From contig LANB01000001.1 of assembly GCA_000964245.1 (NCBI GenBank), forward strand, positions 723,501 to 787,500: a DNA stretch of 64,000 nucleotides. The letters are read 5' to 3'. The stretch is from Cellvibrionaceae bacterium 1162T.S.0a.05 (GTDB lineage: Bacteria; Pseudomonadota; Gammaproteobacteria; Pseudomonadales; Cellvibrionaceae). Positions 45,024 to 58,034 of this stretch are shown here, one piece after another. The first letter of the stretch is position 1. Every line of letters begins with the position of its first letter. The notes beneath the pieces were generated by a model. It did not search any database, had not been told where the DNA came from, and saw only the letters and a list, made by a program, of their open reading frames with translations. The position numbers and the translations under genes were made by a program.

Positions 45024-48000
45024 ATGACAAGTAGCGATTCAGATAAAAACGATAAAATAATAGATCAAGGCCCGAAAGCCTATGTCGCTGTCGGCGCTTC
45101 TGCCGGAGGCGTGGAAGCACTTGAATCGATGTTGCGGTATATGCCCGTGGATACCGGCGTTGCCTTCATTATCATTCAACATCTTTCACCCGATTTTAAA
45201 TCCGTCATGAATGAGTTATTAACTCGCTACACCACCATGCCTGTCCACACGGCGAACGAAGGCATGTTGGTGGAGGCAAATTCGATTTACCTGATTCCGC
45301 AAAGAAAAAACATGATGATCGCTGAAGGCAAGTTAATTCTTGTCGATCAGATGCCTGAGCGTGGCCTCAACTTCCCCATTGACATTTTCTTTCGTTCGCT
45401 TGCTGAAGACCAACATCATAGAGCGCTGGCAGTCGTTCTATCAGGCACAGGCAGTGACGGCAGTCGAGGAATTCATGCGATAAAAGAAGTCGGTGGATTA
45501 GTCATCGTTCAGGAACCCCGATCTGCAAAATTCGACGGCATGCCAATTAGCGCAGTGCGAACGGGCGTCGCAGATGTCGTTGTTGAAGCCACTGAAATCC
45601 CAGCGAAGATCGTACAGTATGTGACCCACCCGGTAATGGATGATCAAGCCAAAGCCATTACCAAAAATGTGGAAGACGATGAGAAAGCCATGGAAGAAAT
45701 TCTGAGCTTGCTCAATGATAAAAGTGATATAGATTTTTCGTTGTATAAAAACTCCACCATTGTTCGTCGCATTGACCGCAGACTGGGCATCAACTGTTTA
45801 ACGTCCTACCCCGAATATCTGAAGCTTCTACAAAAAAACCAAAAAGAAATTCATACTCTAGCCAAGGACTTACTCATAGGCGTTACCCGTTTTTTTCGAG
45901 ACGCCGCTGCATTTGACGTATTGGAGAAAAAAGTAATTCCAAACATTCTCGCCAACACACCTGAGAGCGAGCCCATACGCATCTGGGTTGCAGGCTGTTC
46001 AACCGGCGAGGAAGCTTACTCTATTGCGATACTTTTTGACGAAGCCATGAGAGAGGCAGGCCAAAATCGTACGATTAAAATATTTGCAACAGATGCCGAC
46101 CCAGAAGCAATCGCTGAAGCCAGCGCAGGATCGTACAGCCCCAACGTTACCGCAGACATAAGCGAAGAACGAGTACATAAATATTTTAGTGTTGACCATG
46201 ACCAAATTACGGTTACTCCAAATATTCGCCAAATGGTGGTGTTTGCAACGCACAACTTAATCAAGGACCCTCCATTTTCCAATACACAATTGGCTACTTG
46301 CCGGAATGTTCTTATCTATTTTCAGCATGCTGCACAGAAACGCGTGTTATCCATGTTGCATTTTTCAACGCGGCAACACGGCTATATTTTTCTCGGAACG
46401 TCGGACTCTCTCGGAGATTTAAAAAAGCACTTTGAACCAATCAGCGAAAAACAACGGATATTCAAGAAAATTTCAAACGTTAGAAATTTGGATGGCACAA
46501 TTCCACTTTTCGACACTATCAGTAAACGGGAACACGATACTATCCCCTCGGTGGAGCAGCTTTCATCATCCTACCAGCGTCATCAGAGTGCCAACCAATT
46601 TGGCGTAGTTAGAGATTCTTTAATTGAAGACTATGCACCCCCTACTGTCGTAGTTGACGAAGAACACAATGTATTGCATGTTTTTGGTGATGTATCACCC
46701 TACACTATTAAATTGCGTGCAGGAAAATTCAGCGCAAATTTCAGGGACATCATTAACGAGAGTTTAAAGATTGTTGTATTTACCGCGCTTCACCGTGCTG
46801 CAAATGAAGAGAGTACGGTTCAATACGATAACGTACAATATAGCGATGAATCAGGAGATCAGAAAAATCTGGAACTACGCGTTCGCCACATAAAAAACCC
46901 AATCGTCGCCTCTCCCTATTTTGCAGTTATTTTTAAGGAAAAAACCCCACAAAGCCCTAATAAAAAACAAAAACCGCTAAAACTGAATATCGACCAACAA
47001 ACACAACAGCGCATACGCGATCTTGAAAATCAGCTACAGAAAAAGCATGAACATTTGCAAGCAACGGTTGAAGAGCTTGAAACCACGAATGAAGAACTTC
47101 AGGCATCCAATGAAGAATTAATGGCCGCAAACGAAGAATTGCAGAGCACTAATGAAGAACTTCAAAGTGTCAACGAGGAACTTTATACAGTAAACAGCGA
47201 GTATCAAGGGAAAATCGAGGAGCTCACACAAGTCAACACGGATCTTGACAACATTGTTAAGTCAACCAGTATTGGCATCATCTTTCTTGACGATGCCATG
47301 TTGATTCGTAGCTTTTCAGAAGCTGCCTGCAACATCATCAACCTTCTTCCATCAGATATCGGCCGGCCATTTCATCATATTTCCCACGAACTGAAATACG
47401 AGAATTTTCTGAGCGATATTGCACGAGTAACAAAGACAGGCCTAGCCATCGAAAAGGAAGTTACAACCGATGACAATCGAGTCATGCATATCAAACTTAT
47501 GCCCTATAAAGATGAAAATGATCTGAATAGTGGTTGCGTCATCTCAATTTCTGACATCACTAAAACAAGTGTACTGGAAGGTAAACTTGCGGAAAGCCAC
47601 AAGGAACTTCGCGCAACCATAGCTACCGCCTTATACAATAAAAAGCAACAAATACGTGTGCTCGTCGTTGATGACGATCTGGATGACTGCGTAATCATAA
47701 AGAAAAGCCTTTTCGCTGACGACGGAATGCAATCACGTTTTGTAGTGGAAGAGGCGTACTCTTATGATGACGCGATGACCTTACTGAGAAACAATAACTA
47801 CGATGTATGCCTGATCGATTATGATCTTGGTAACCACACAGCGTTAGAACTCATCGAAGGAATACACGAGAACAGCACAACACCTGCATTCATTATGCTC
47901 TCAGGCGCACTCGATGACAAAATTACATTGAAAGCAATCGGCATGGGCTTGTATGACACTATTGATAAAAACAACATTAGCCCGCAGTTACTCGCCCGAA

Positions 48001-48071
48001 GCATTCGGTACGCGCTACGCGACAAACAAACAGTTCAGTATCTCACAAAGCATGCAGAAACGCTGTCCTGA
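45024..48071 (+). CDS. CheB-CheR-PAS-REC fusion protein
   Basis: A 1015-residue multidomain regulator. CheB methylesterase-like (about 15-200) with catalytic Ser in GASAGGVEAL, His in IIQHLSPDF and Asp in GTGSDGSRGIHAI; CheR methyltransferase-like (about 215-480) with SAM-site WVAGCSTGEEAYS and FATHNLIKDPPFS; a long coiled coil (about 650-735) built of NEEL-type heptads; PAS (about 740-855); C-terminal receiver (about 875-1005) with VVDDDLDDC and Asp in VCLIDYDLG. No CheA, CheW or chemoreceptor gene is nearby, so classical chemotaxis is unlikely. ATG 45024 has AGGTGG 8 nt upstream; an in-frame GTG at 45012 is the alternative. Confidence 0.92.
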   Translation: MTSSDSDKNDKIIDQGPKAYVAVGASAGGVEALESMLRYMPVDTGVAFIIIQHLSPDFKSVMNELLTRYTTMPVHTANEGMLVEANSIYLIPQRKNMMIAEGKLILVDQMPERGLNFPIDIFFRSLAEDQHHRALAVVLSGTGSDGSRGIHAIKEVGGLVIVQEPRSAKFDGMPISAVRTGVADVVVEATEIPAKIVQYVTHPVMDDQAKAITKNVEDDEKAMEEILSLLNDKSDIDFSLYKNSTIVRRIDRRLGINCLTSYPEYLKLLQKNQKEIHTLAKDLLIGVTRFFRDAAAFDVLEKKVIPNILANTPESEPIRIWVAGCSTGEEAYSIAILFDEAMREAGQNRTIKIFATDADPEAIAEASAGSYSPNVTADISEERVHKYFSVDHDQITVTPNIRQMVVFATHNLIKDPPFSNTQLATCRNVLIYFQHAAQKRVLSMLHFSTRQHGYIFLGTSDSLGDLKKHFEPISEKQRIFKKISNVRNLDGTIPLFDTISKREHDTIPSVEQLSSSYQRHQSANQFGVVRDSLIEDYAPPTVVVDEEHNVLHVFGDVSPYTIKLRAGKFSANFRDIINESLKIVVFTALHRAANEESTVQYDNVQYSDESGDQKNLELRVRHIKNPIVASPYFAVIFKEKTPQSPNKKQKPLKLNIDQQTQQRIRDLENQLQKKHEHLQATVEELETTNEELQASNEELMAANEELQSTNEELQSVNEELYTVNSEYQGKIEELTQVNTDLDNIVKSTSIGIIFLDDAMLIRSFSEAACNIINLLPSDIGRPFHHISHELKYENFLSDIARVTKTGLAIEKEVTTDDNRVMHIKLMPYKDENDLNSGCVISISDITKTSVLEGKLAESHKELRATIATALYNKKQQIRVLVVDDDLDDCVIIKKSLFADDGMQSRFVVEEAYSYDDAMTLLRNNNYDVCLIDYDLGNHTALELIEGIHENSTTPAFIMLSGALDDKITLKAIGMGLYDTIDKNNISPQLLARSIRYALRDKQTVQYLTKHAETLS

Positions 48072-48164
48072 TTAGGTCAAGGCGCTGACGGTTGTCGATG
48101 ACGTCAATCGTCGATACATTCAATTAATGAACATCAAGATCAAGATAACGATCCTGGTACTGTG

Positions 48165-51632
<3,468 letters not shown>

Positions 51633-51703
51633 TGGCTGTTCGCCTTGGCATATATAAGGTTTGAATACTGAAGAGTGTAACGCGTGTAGGGACACACGAC
51701 AAT

Positions 51704-51734
51704 TACGAAAACGGGCTCACGTTGCGCAAGCCCG
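51704..51734 (-). terminator. Intrinsic terminator of dnaJ
   Basis: On the minus strand CGGGCT, loop TGCGCAACGTG, AGCCCG, then TTTTCG. It starts 8 nt after the dnaJ stop codon. Confidence 0.7.
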
Positions 51735-51741
51735 AGGCAGG

Positions 51742-52869
51742 TTACATTTTGAGGTCGCCGAAGAAGTTTTTCATTCCTTCAAACCAGCTGTCCTGCTTGG
51801 GGGAATTTTTCTGCCCTTTCATGCTGGCTTTGAGCTCTTCGAGCAATTCTTTCTGTCGCTTGGACAAGTTTACGGGAGTCTCAAGTACGACACGGCACAT
51901 CAAGTCTCCGGCAGCGCCACCACGGACAGAAACGACACCCTTACCACGCAGGCGGAACATTTTTCCTGTTTGCGTTTCAGCAGGGACTTTTAATTTTACA
52001 CGCCCATCCAGAGTGGGGACTTCCAACTCACCACCCAAACACGCATCAAAGATGCTTATAGGGACTTCGCAATAAAGATTTCGCCCATCCCGTTGGAAAA
52101 ATTCATGATCTTTCACGTGCACTTGCACGTAAAGGTCGCCTGCAGGCCCACCATCTGCCCCCGCTTCACCTTCTCCTGCCAGGCGAATACGGTCACCGGT
52201 ATCAACGCCCGCCGGCACTTTAACGGAAAGTGTTTTGGTTTCTTCTACGCGGCCTTGCCCGTGACAATCCCGACAGGGGTCACCAATGGTTTTCCCTTTA
52301 CCGCGACAATTGGGGCAGGTTTGCTGAACTGAGAAAAAGCCTTGCTGCATTCGCACTTGGCCGTGACCACCACAGGTGGTACACGTGGATGCACTGGTAC
52401 CCGGTTTGGCACCATTACCGCCACAGGTTTTACAGCCCACGAGTGTTGGCACCTTGATTTTAACTTCGGTGCCTTTTACGGCTTCTTCGAGGGTGAGGTC
52501 GAGGGTGTAGCGCAAGTCACTGCCTCGCGACGGCCCACCGCGACCACCACGGCCGCCACCGCCAAAAATATCACCGAAGACGTCACCGAAAATATCAGAA
52601 AAACTGCCGAAGCCCTGGCCACCGCCACCCATTCCGCCCATTCCTTCGACGCCGGAATGGCCGTATTGATCATAGGCTGCGCGTTTTTGTTCGTCAGATA
52701 AAACTTCGTAGGCCTCACTGGCTTCCTTGAATTTATCTTCTGCGTCTTTGTCGTCCGGGTTGCGGTCCGGATGGTGTTTCATAGCAACGCGGCGGTAGGC
52801 TTTTTTCAGCTCCGCTGCGCTTGCGTCTTTTTTTACGCCCAGTACTTCGTAATAATCTCTTTTAGACAT
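51742..52869 (-). CDS. dnaJ: Chaperone protein DnaJ
   Basis: Hsp40 co-chaperone that delivers substrates to DnaK and stimulates its ATPase. 375 residues: J domain with HPD ([12 protein letters not shown]), Gly/Phe-rich region ([19 protein letters not shown]), a zinc domain with four repeats ([32 protein letters not shown]) and C-terminal substrate domains. It is downstream of dnaK after 370 bp. Repeat R9 lies 70 nt before the start; a dnaK terminator-like hairpin also lies in this gap, so dnaJ may have its own promoter. Confidence 0.98.
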   Translation of the reverse strand: MSKRDYYEVLGVKKDASAAELKKAYRRVAMKHHPDRNPDDKDAEDKFKEASEAYEVLSDEQKRAAYDQYGHSGVEGMGGMGGGGQGFGSFSDIFGDVFGDIFGGGGRGGRGGPSRGSDLRYTLDLTLEEAVKGTEVKIKVPTLVGCKTCGGNGAKPGTSASTCTTCGGHGQVRMQQGFFSVQQTCPNCRGKGKTIGDPCRDCHGQGRVEETKTLSVKVPAGVDTGDRIRLAGEGEAGADGGPAGDLYVQVHVKDHEFFQRDGRNLYCEVPISIFDACLGGELEVPTLDGRVKLKVPAETQTGKMFRLRGKGVVSVRGGAAGDLMCRVVLETPVNLSKRQKELLEELKASMKGQKNSPKQDSWFEGMKNFFGDLKM

Positions 52870-52939
52870 GCTTCTCGGCCACTAAGTATTTCTGTTTCTT
52901 GCATTGAGCCTCTCGAAGATAAGGTGGGTCAACGCATTA

Positions 52940-53054
52940 GATCATCGATCACAAGGTGACGGCTCTTGAAAACGCATAAATACTTCCCTGTAGCTCCTTC
53001 AAGCCACCCCTGGCTTTAAAGGTTTCAAGAGCCGCCACCTTGCACTCGATGATC
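52940..53054 (-). repeat. Palindromic element R9, leader of dnaJ
   Basis: Outer arm GATCATCGA, internal loop TCA/CAC, then CAAGGTGACGGCTCTTGAAA with one mismatch to its partner. The core is AATACTTCCCTGTAGCTCC; the inner hairpin (TTCAAGCC/GGCTTTAA, loop ACCCCT) has decayed a little. mRNA-strand loops: AGGGAA in the core; the inner one reads AGGGGU and lacks GGA. It is the only copy outside the iorA-nuo region, 70 nt before the dnaJ start. Confidence 0.9.
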
Positions 53055-53191
53055 AGACAGTGCATCGCTCTGCTCTTTAACACTGACTAAAGAACAAAGT
53101 TGAACTTCTCTTACACTTTCCATTTTCCATTGTCTGATCATCACTAAACACAGCAAAATTGCTGCATAAAAAAACAATAATCAGACACAAC

Positions 53192-53218
53192 AAACGCGGA
53201 GACCTGCCCCGCGTTTTT
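53192..53218. terminator. Hairpin after dnaK
   Basis: AAACGCGG (53192-53199) pairs with CCGCGTTT (53209-53216), with T's to the right. On the dnaK strand (minus) the hairpin is followed by only TTTGTTG, a weak T-run. It starts 22 nt after the dnaK stop codon; probably a partial terminator between dnaK and dnaJ. Confidence 0.55.
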
Positions 53219-53239
53219 TCAACTCAAAGCAAACAGTGC

Positions 53240-55174
53240 TTATTTGTTGTCTTCTTTTACTTCCTCAAACTCGGCATCAACGACGCCATCGTCAGCCGCT
53301 TGCTCTGCTTGCGCTTCGGCACCTGCCTCGGCACCGCCTGCTTGTGCCTGAGCGGCTTGTTCAGCGTAGAGTTTTTGCGCTAGAGAGCTGGAAGCTTCGG
53401 TGAGCTTTTTCGTCGCAGCTTCCATCGCTTCTTTATCATTGCCTTTAACCGCCTCTTCAGCTTCAGAAATCGCGGCTTCGATCGCAGTTTTTTCGTCAGC
53501 CGTCGCTTTATCGCCCGCTTCTTCAAGCGTTTTCCTGGTTGCATGCACAAGTCCCTCCAAGGTATTGCGCGCGGTAACGACTTCTTCGAATTTACGGTCA
53601 GCTTCGGCGTTGGCTTCAGCATCTTTCACCATTTTTTCGATTTCGTCGTCACTCAAACCGGAAGAGGCTTTAATCACAATGCTTTGCTCTTTGCCGGTCG
53701 CTTTGTCTTTTGCACTTACGTTCAAAATACCGTTTGCATCCAAATCGAAAGTCACTTCAATTTGCGGCATTCCGCGTGGGGCTGGCGGGATATCTGCCAG
53801 ATCGAAACGGCCAAGCGATTTATTTTGCGCGGCTTGTTTACGCTCGCCCTGTACCACGTGAATGGTCACAGCACTCTGGTTGTCTTCCGCTGTGGAGAAC
53901 ACTTGCGATTTTTTGGTTGGAATCGTGGTGTTCTTTTCAATTAGCGGCGTCGCAACTCCACCCATGGTTTCAATACCGAGCGTTAGGGGAGTAACGTCGA
54001 GCAGGAGTACGTCTTTAACATCACCGGCCAATACTGCACCTTGAATAGCCGCACCCATGGCGACGGCTTCGTCCGGGTTAACGTCTTTACGTGGCTCTTT
54101 GCCGAAGAAGTCGGCAACGGCTTTTTGCACTAAAGGCATGCGCGTTTGTCCACCAACGAGAATCACGTCGTGAATATCGCTGAGGTCGATTCCCGCATCT
54201 TTAATCGCAATTTTACAGGGCTCAATGGAGCGCTTCACCAGATCTTCTACCAGTGACTCGAGCTTCGCACGTGAGAGTTTGACCACCAAGTGTTTCGGGC
54301 CAGTCGCATCGGCAGTAATGTATGGCAAGTTCACTTCGGTTTGCTGGCTGGAACTCAATTCGATTTTGGCTTTTTCTGCCGCTTCTTTTAAGCGTTGCAG
54401 GGCCAGGGGGTCGTTGTGCAAGTCAATGCCATTCGATTTTTTGAATTCATCTGCGAGATATTCAATCAATCGCAAATCGAAATCTTCACCACCCAGGAAG
54501 GTGTCACCGTTGGTAGAGAGCACTTCGAATTGTTGCTCACCGTCAACATCGGCCATTTCGATAATGGAGACATCGAAGGTACCGCCACCGAGGTCATAAA
54601 CCGCTATGGTGCGATCGCCTTTGGTTTTGTCCATACCATAAGCCAACGCAGCGGCTGTGGGCTCGTTGATAATACGTTTTACGTCGAGGCCGGCAATTTT
54701 TCCTGCATCTTTGGTTGCTTGACGCTGAGAGTCGTTAAAGTAAGCCGGTACGGTAACAACCGCTTCGGTGACTTTTTCACCGAGGTAATCCTCGGCCGTC
54801 TTTTTCATTTTCTTCAAGACTTCGGCAGAAATTTGCGGCGGTGCTTTTTTGTCACCTTTGACTTCTACCCACGCGTCGCCGTTATCGGCTTTAACGATTT
54901 TGTAGGGCACCATGCTGATGTCTTTCTGTACGACATCATCTTCAAAACGTCTTCCAATAAGACGCTTCACTGCAAAAAGTGTGTTCGTGGGGTTGGTCAC
55001 CGCCTGACGTTTTGCACTTTGACCCACCAGAATTTCGTTGTCATCTGTAAAGGCAACAATGGAGGGAGTGGTGCGATCGCCTTCGGCATTTTCAATCACC
55101 TTGGCTTTGCCACCCTCGAGAATGGATACACAAGAGTTTGTCGTACCCAAATCTATCCCGATAATTTTACCCAT
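53240..55174 (-). CDS. dnaK: Chaperone protein DnaK (Hsp70)
   Basis: ATP-dependent Hsp70 chaperone. 644 residues from ATG 55174 ([16 protein letters not shown]), with GGAG 9 nt upstream; the longer open frame is leader. Actin-like ATPase domain motifs: [41 protein letters not shown]; interdomain linker [10 protein letters not shown]; substrate domain and a C-terminal tail ending in the EEVKEDNK type. It follows grpE after 209 bp; a candidate sigma-32 promoter lies in that gap. Confidence 0.99.
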   Translation of the reverse strand: MGKIIGIDLGTTNSCVSILEGGKAKVIENAEGDRTTPSIVAFTDDNEILVGQSAKRQAVTNPTNTLFAVKRLIGRRFEDDVVQKDISMVPYKIVKADNGDAWVEVKGDKKAPPQISAEVLKKMKKTAEDYLGEKVTEAVVTVPAYFNDSQRQATKDAGKIAGLDVKRIINEPTAAALAYGMDKTKGDRTIAVYDLGGGTFDVSIIEMADVDGEQQFEVLSTNGDTFLGGEDFDLRLIEYLADEFKKSNGIDLHNDPLALQRLKEAAEKAKIELSSSQQTEVNLPYITADATGPKHLVVKLSRAKLESLVEDLVKRSIEPCKIAIKDAGIDLSDIHDVILVGGQTRMPLVQKAVADFFGKEPRKDVNPDEAVAMGAAIQGAVLAGDVKDVLLLDVTPLTLGIETMGGVATPLIEKNTTIPTKKSQVFSTAEDNQSAVTIHVVQGERKQAAQNKSLGRFDLADIPPAPRGMPQIEVTFDLDANGILNVSAKDKATGKEQSIVIKASSGLSDDEIEKMVKDAEANAEADRKFEEVVTARNTLEGLVHATRKTLEEAGDKATADEKTAIEAAISEAEEAVKGNDKEAMEAATKKLTEASSSLAQKLYAEQAAQAQAGGAEAGAEAQAEQAADDGVVDAEFEEVKEDNK

Positions 55175-55288
55175 TTGCTTTGTCTCCAGTATTCTCTTAA
55201 CAGCTTTTGGCTCATCGTGGCCGCCAGCGCTCAAATTCGATTCCGACAACCGTTTACGGCTTGCCGGGCCTGTCTTTGTTTACTCCCA

Positions 55289-55316
55289 ATATTGGTACGG
55301 GTATTTCAGTTTCAAG
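55289..55316 (-). promoter_or_regulatory. Candidate sigma-32 heat-shock promoter of dnaK
   Basis: Minus strand: CTTGAAA (55316-55310), 13-nt spacer, ACCAATAT (55296-55289). The -35 is perfect; the -10 differs from CCCCATNT. The spacer equals that of the stronger grpE promoter. It lies about 115 nt before the dnaK start. Confidence 0.5.
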
Positions 55317-55383
55317 TGTCCGCACCCGGGTTTATTGTGTGTTTTTGCGTCTGTTTTACTCTTTGCGCCTGAATCGCGGCGAT

Positions 55384-55938
55384 TTACTCGGATTTCGCGA
55401 CCACCACCATCGCTGGGCGCACCAGACGGCCATTCAGGGTGTAGCCTTTCTGGAAGACATCCAGTACGGAATTCGGCTCGGCTTCGGGTTGCGGCACCAT
55501 GGTCATGGCTTGATGGACTTGTGGATCAAAGGGCTCGCCTTTGGGGTCCAGCATTTCTACATTATGGCGCTTAAAGGCATCAAACAGGCTTTTCAAGGTC
55601 AGTTCCACACCTTCAACAACGGAATTGAGGTCAGCACCTTCCGCTGTTGCAGCACCGATTGCACGCTCCATGTTGTCAGCAACTGGAAGCAGGTCGGAAA
55701 CAAACTTTTCGAGCGCGTACTTATGCGCTTTCTCCACATCTTGCTCCGCGCGACGACGCGCGTTTTGCGCTTCGGCAGCTGCGCGCAATACCTGCTCTTT
55801 CGCCTGTGCAAGCTCTTCTTTCAATGCGGCAATCTCCGGACTTTCGTCAACGGCTGTCGACTCTTCCGATGTTTCCGCTTCGGGGGATAAGGTCACCTCA
55901 TCCTCTTCCAATTCTGGTTGTTTATTCTCGTCGCTCAC
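55384..55938 (-). CDS. grpE: Nucleotide exchange factor GrpE
   Basis: Exchanges ADP for ATP on DnaK. I use the GTG start at 55938 ([12 protein letters not shown], initiated as Met), with GGAG 7 nt upstream, giving 184 residues, the usual length. A longer frame to 56052 is excluded because the sigma-32 promoter lies inside it. Acidic N-terminal tail, long helix (about 50-90, [31 protein letters not shown]), then [16 protein letters not shown] and the C-terminal beta domain with [36 protein letters not shown]. Confidence 0.95.
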   Translation of the reverse strand: MSDENKQPELEEDEVTLSPEAETSEESTAVDESPEIAALKEELAQAKEQVLRAAAEAQNARRRAEQDVEKAHKYALEKFVSDLLPVADNMERAIGAATAEGADLNSVVEGVELTLKSLFDAFKRHNVEMLDPKGEPFDPQVHQAMTMVPQPEAEPNSVLDVFQKGYTLNGRLVRPAMVVVAKSE

Positions 55939-56029
55939 AGCTTTCTCCACTTTGGCTTTCTCAACTGTATTCTCAACTGTATTCGATGCTTGTCTGCCAC
56001 CTGGCATCAAGGCTGCCCGAAGTGGGCCA

Positions 56030-56057
56030 ATATGGGGCCGGTGAAGCGACATTCAAG
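56030..56057 (-). promoter_or_regulatory. Sigma-32 heat-shock promoter of grpE
   Basis: Minus strand: CTTGAAT (56057-56051), 13-nt spacer, CCCCATAT (56037-56030), a near-perfect match to the E. coli sigma-32 consensus CTTGAA/CCCCATNT. Transcription would start near 56022, leaving about 85 nt of leader to the GTG start at 55938. Confidence 0.85.
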
Positions 56058-56117
56058 GGCTATTTCACCTTAACCGCGTAAATCTTGACCTCCGATTCAC
56101 GCGCGGCAATTTATGTT

Positions 56118-56214
56118 CACAGGGGTCTGGTCCCAAGACCGATTTCTCGGGATATGTGACAGATCTCTAAACTTGAAGAAGTGTTCTCTTTGGGCCTCAT
56201 TTGAGGCCCTTTTT
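56118..56214 (+). ncRNA. Possible small RNA ending in an orphan terminator
   Basis: A strong plus-strand terminator, GGGCCTCA (56192-56199), loop TT, TGAGGCCC (56202-56209), TTTTT, has no protein gene upstream of it on that strand: grpE points away and recN starts later, at 56363. A second hairpin (GGTCT/AGACC, 56134-56149, inside AGGGGTCTGGTCCCAAGACC) precedes it. A short transcript of roughly 95 nt is implied. TTGACC at 56085-56090 may be a -35, but no good -10 is at the right distance. The boundaries are guesses; the terminator itself is clear. Confidence 0.3.
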
Positions 56215-56291
56215 ATTCTTGCCCCTCTTTCCCCTTATCGCCCGAATTGAGACAACTCCCTGCTCCTCTGCGTCTTCTCATATCAAAAAAA

Positions 56292-56332
56292 TACTGGATA
56301 CAAAAACAGTAATACTGTATAAATTACCAGAT
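56292..56332 (+). promoter_or_regulatory. Two tandem LexA (SOS) boxes before recN
   Basis: TACTGGATACAAAAACAGTA (56292-56311) and CTGTATAAATTACCAG (56315-56330) both fit CTG-N10-CAG, the LexA box rule, with centres 21 bp apart. They end about 30 nt before the recN start and overlap a likely -10 (TATAAA). Multiple boxes are also typical of E. coli recN, one of the most strongly induced SOS genes. Confidence 0.85.
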
Positions 56333-56362
56333 AAACTAAACACGCAAAGTGGGGAGCCGCTC

Positions 56363-58024
56363 ATGTTGACGCATCTGCATATCAGCAATTTTACTCTGGT
56401 AGACGTTCTGGACCTGGAGCTTGGCAAGGGGCTTACGACGGTCACTGGCGAGACCGGCGCCGGCAAGTCCATCATGCTGGATGCTCTCTCGTTAGCACTC
56501 GGTGCCCGTGCCGACGGTGACAAGGTTCGTCAGGGGTGCAAGAAAGCCGATGTGCATGCCAGTTTTGATATCAGCAAGCTCAAACATGCAAAAAAATGGC
56601 TGCAAGACAATGAATTGACGGATGAAGATGAAGACGAGTGCCTCCTGCGACGTGTTCTCGCAGCAGACGGGCGCTCACGCAGTTACATCAATGGTTGCAC
56701 CGTCACCTTGCAACAATTGCGTCAGCTCGGTGGCATGTTGGTGGATGTTCACAGCCAACATGAGCATCAAAGCTTATTGAAGGCCAGCACCCAACGGCGT
56801 TTACTCGACGAATTCGGAGGTTTGAGCGCACTCGCAAAACAGGTTCGCGATGCGCATCGCGATTGGTTGACTGTTGCAGACAAACTGAACGAGGTTCGCA
56901 GCCAAAGCGATGAACTGAATGCCCGCTTTCAATTGCTGAGTTACCAGGTGGATGAACTCAATCAATTGGGGCTTGCCGATGACGAACTCCAGGCACTGGA
57001 AGAAGAGCAACAAACTCTCGCAAACGCTGACCACATTCAGCAGAACAGTCAGGCACTCGTAAACCTTTGTGCAGACGAAGGCGGCTTGTTGGAGCAGCTT
57101 CATCAAGGCCTGCACCTGCTGAAACAATTGCCCAACAAGCCCAAACATTTAAGCGAAGCTGAAGAATTGCTGCGCTCCGCTCAGGTGCAAATTCAAGAGG
57201 CCCAAAGTGAAATCGAACGGCAGTTGGACAGCGATAGCGATGCCGAACTGCGCCTCCCTGAAGTTGAAGCACGCCTCAGTGCAATTTATGAAGTTGCGCG
57301 CAAGCACCGCCTTGCGCCCGAACAACTGGCCGAACTCCACCATAATCTGAATGCTGAACTTGCCGGTTTACAAAGTGGTGATGCACAACTCGAAGAGCTG
57401 GAACAAAAGGAAAAAAGTTTAGCGCAAGCGTGGCAGACCCTGGCCGATGAACTCAGTCAACGCAGACAATTCGCCGCGTCACGGCTTGAGAAGGCTGTGA
57501 ACAGTAAATTAAGTGAGCTGGCTATGGAGCATGCCCGCTGCAAGATTGAATTGAATCCTCTCAGCGAGCCTTCGGCAACAGGCGCAGAAAGTATCGACTT
57601 TTTAATTTCCACCAACCCCGGCCAGCCCGCCAAGGCACTTGTCAAAATTGCTTCCGGCGGTGAACTCAGTCGTATCAGTCTGGCCATTCAGGTCGTTACC
57701 GCGCTGACATCCACCACCCCCACCATCATTTTTGATGAAGTGGATGTCGGCGTGGGCGGCACCACCGGTGACGTCGTCGGCCGCTTATTGCGGGAGCTGG
57801 GCGACAGCGGGCAAGTTGTGTGTGTGACCCACCTTGCCCAGGTCGCAAGTAAGGCGCATCAGCATCTCTATGTGAATAAGGAAGTCAGCAAGAAAGGGGC
57901 GCTTTCCACTTTACGGAATTTGAACAAGGAAGAAAAAGTGCAGGAAATTGCCAGAATGATGGGGGGAGACACGGGCTCCAGGCAATCGCTCGCCCATGCC
58001 CGTGAAATGCTCAAAGCAGTTTAG
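56363..58024 (+). CDS. recN: DNA repair protein RecN
   Basis: SMC-like ATPase for double-strand break repair. 553 residues from ATG 56363 (MLTHLHISNFTLVD), with GGGGAG 8 nt upstream; the frame is open upstream but covers the LexA boxes. Walker A GETGAGKSIM (about 30-39), coiled-coil arms rich in Leu/Gln/Glu (about 170-380), signature ASGGELSRISLAIQV, Walker B TIIFDEVDVGVGG and the D/H loop VCVTHLAQVASKAHQHL. It converges on fur with a 10-bp gap. Regulation by LexA is strongly suggested. Confidence 0.97.
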   Translation: MLTHLHISNFTLVDVLDLELGKGLTTVTGETGAGKSIMLDALSLALGARADGDKVRQGCKKADVHASFDISKLKHAKKWLQDNELTDEDEDECLLRRVLAADGRSRSYINGCTVTLQQLRQLGGMLVDVHSQHEHQSLLKASTQRRLLDEFGGLSALAKQVRDAHRDWLTVADKLNEVRSQSDELNARFQLLSYQVDELNQLGLADDELQALEEEQQTLANADHIQQNSQALVNLCADEGGLLEQLHQGLHLLKQLPNKPKHLSEAEELLRSAQVQIQEAQSEIERQLDSDSDAELRLPEVEARLSAIYEVARKHRLAPEQLAELHHNLNAELAGLQSGDAQLEELEQKEKSLAQAWQTLADELSQRRQFAASRLEKAVNSKLSELAMEHARCKIELNPLSEPSATGAESIDFLISTNPGQPAKALVKIASGGELSRISLAIQVVTALTSTTPTIIFDEVDVGVGGTTGDVVGRLLRELGDSGQVVCVTHLAQVASKAHQHLYVNKEVSKKGALSTLRNLNKEEKVQEIARMMGGDTGSRQSLAHAREMLKAV

Positions 58025-58034
58025 TGATCAAGCG

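Noticed and set aside
45024-48071. A chemotaxis operon
   Set aside because: Only the CheB-CheR fusion is present; cheA, cheW, cheY and receptor genes are absent from the window.
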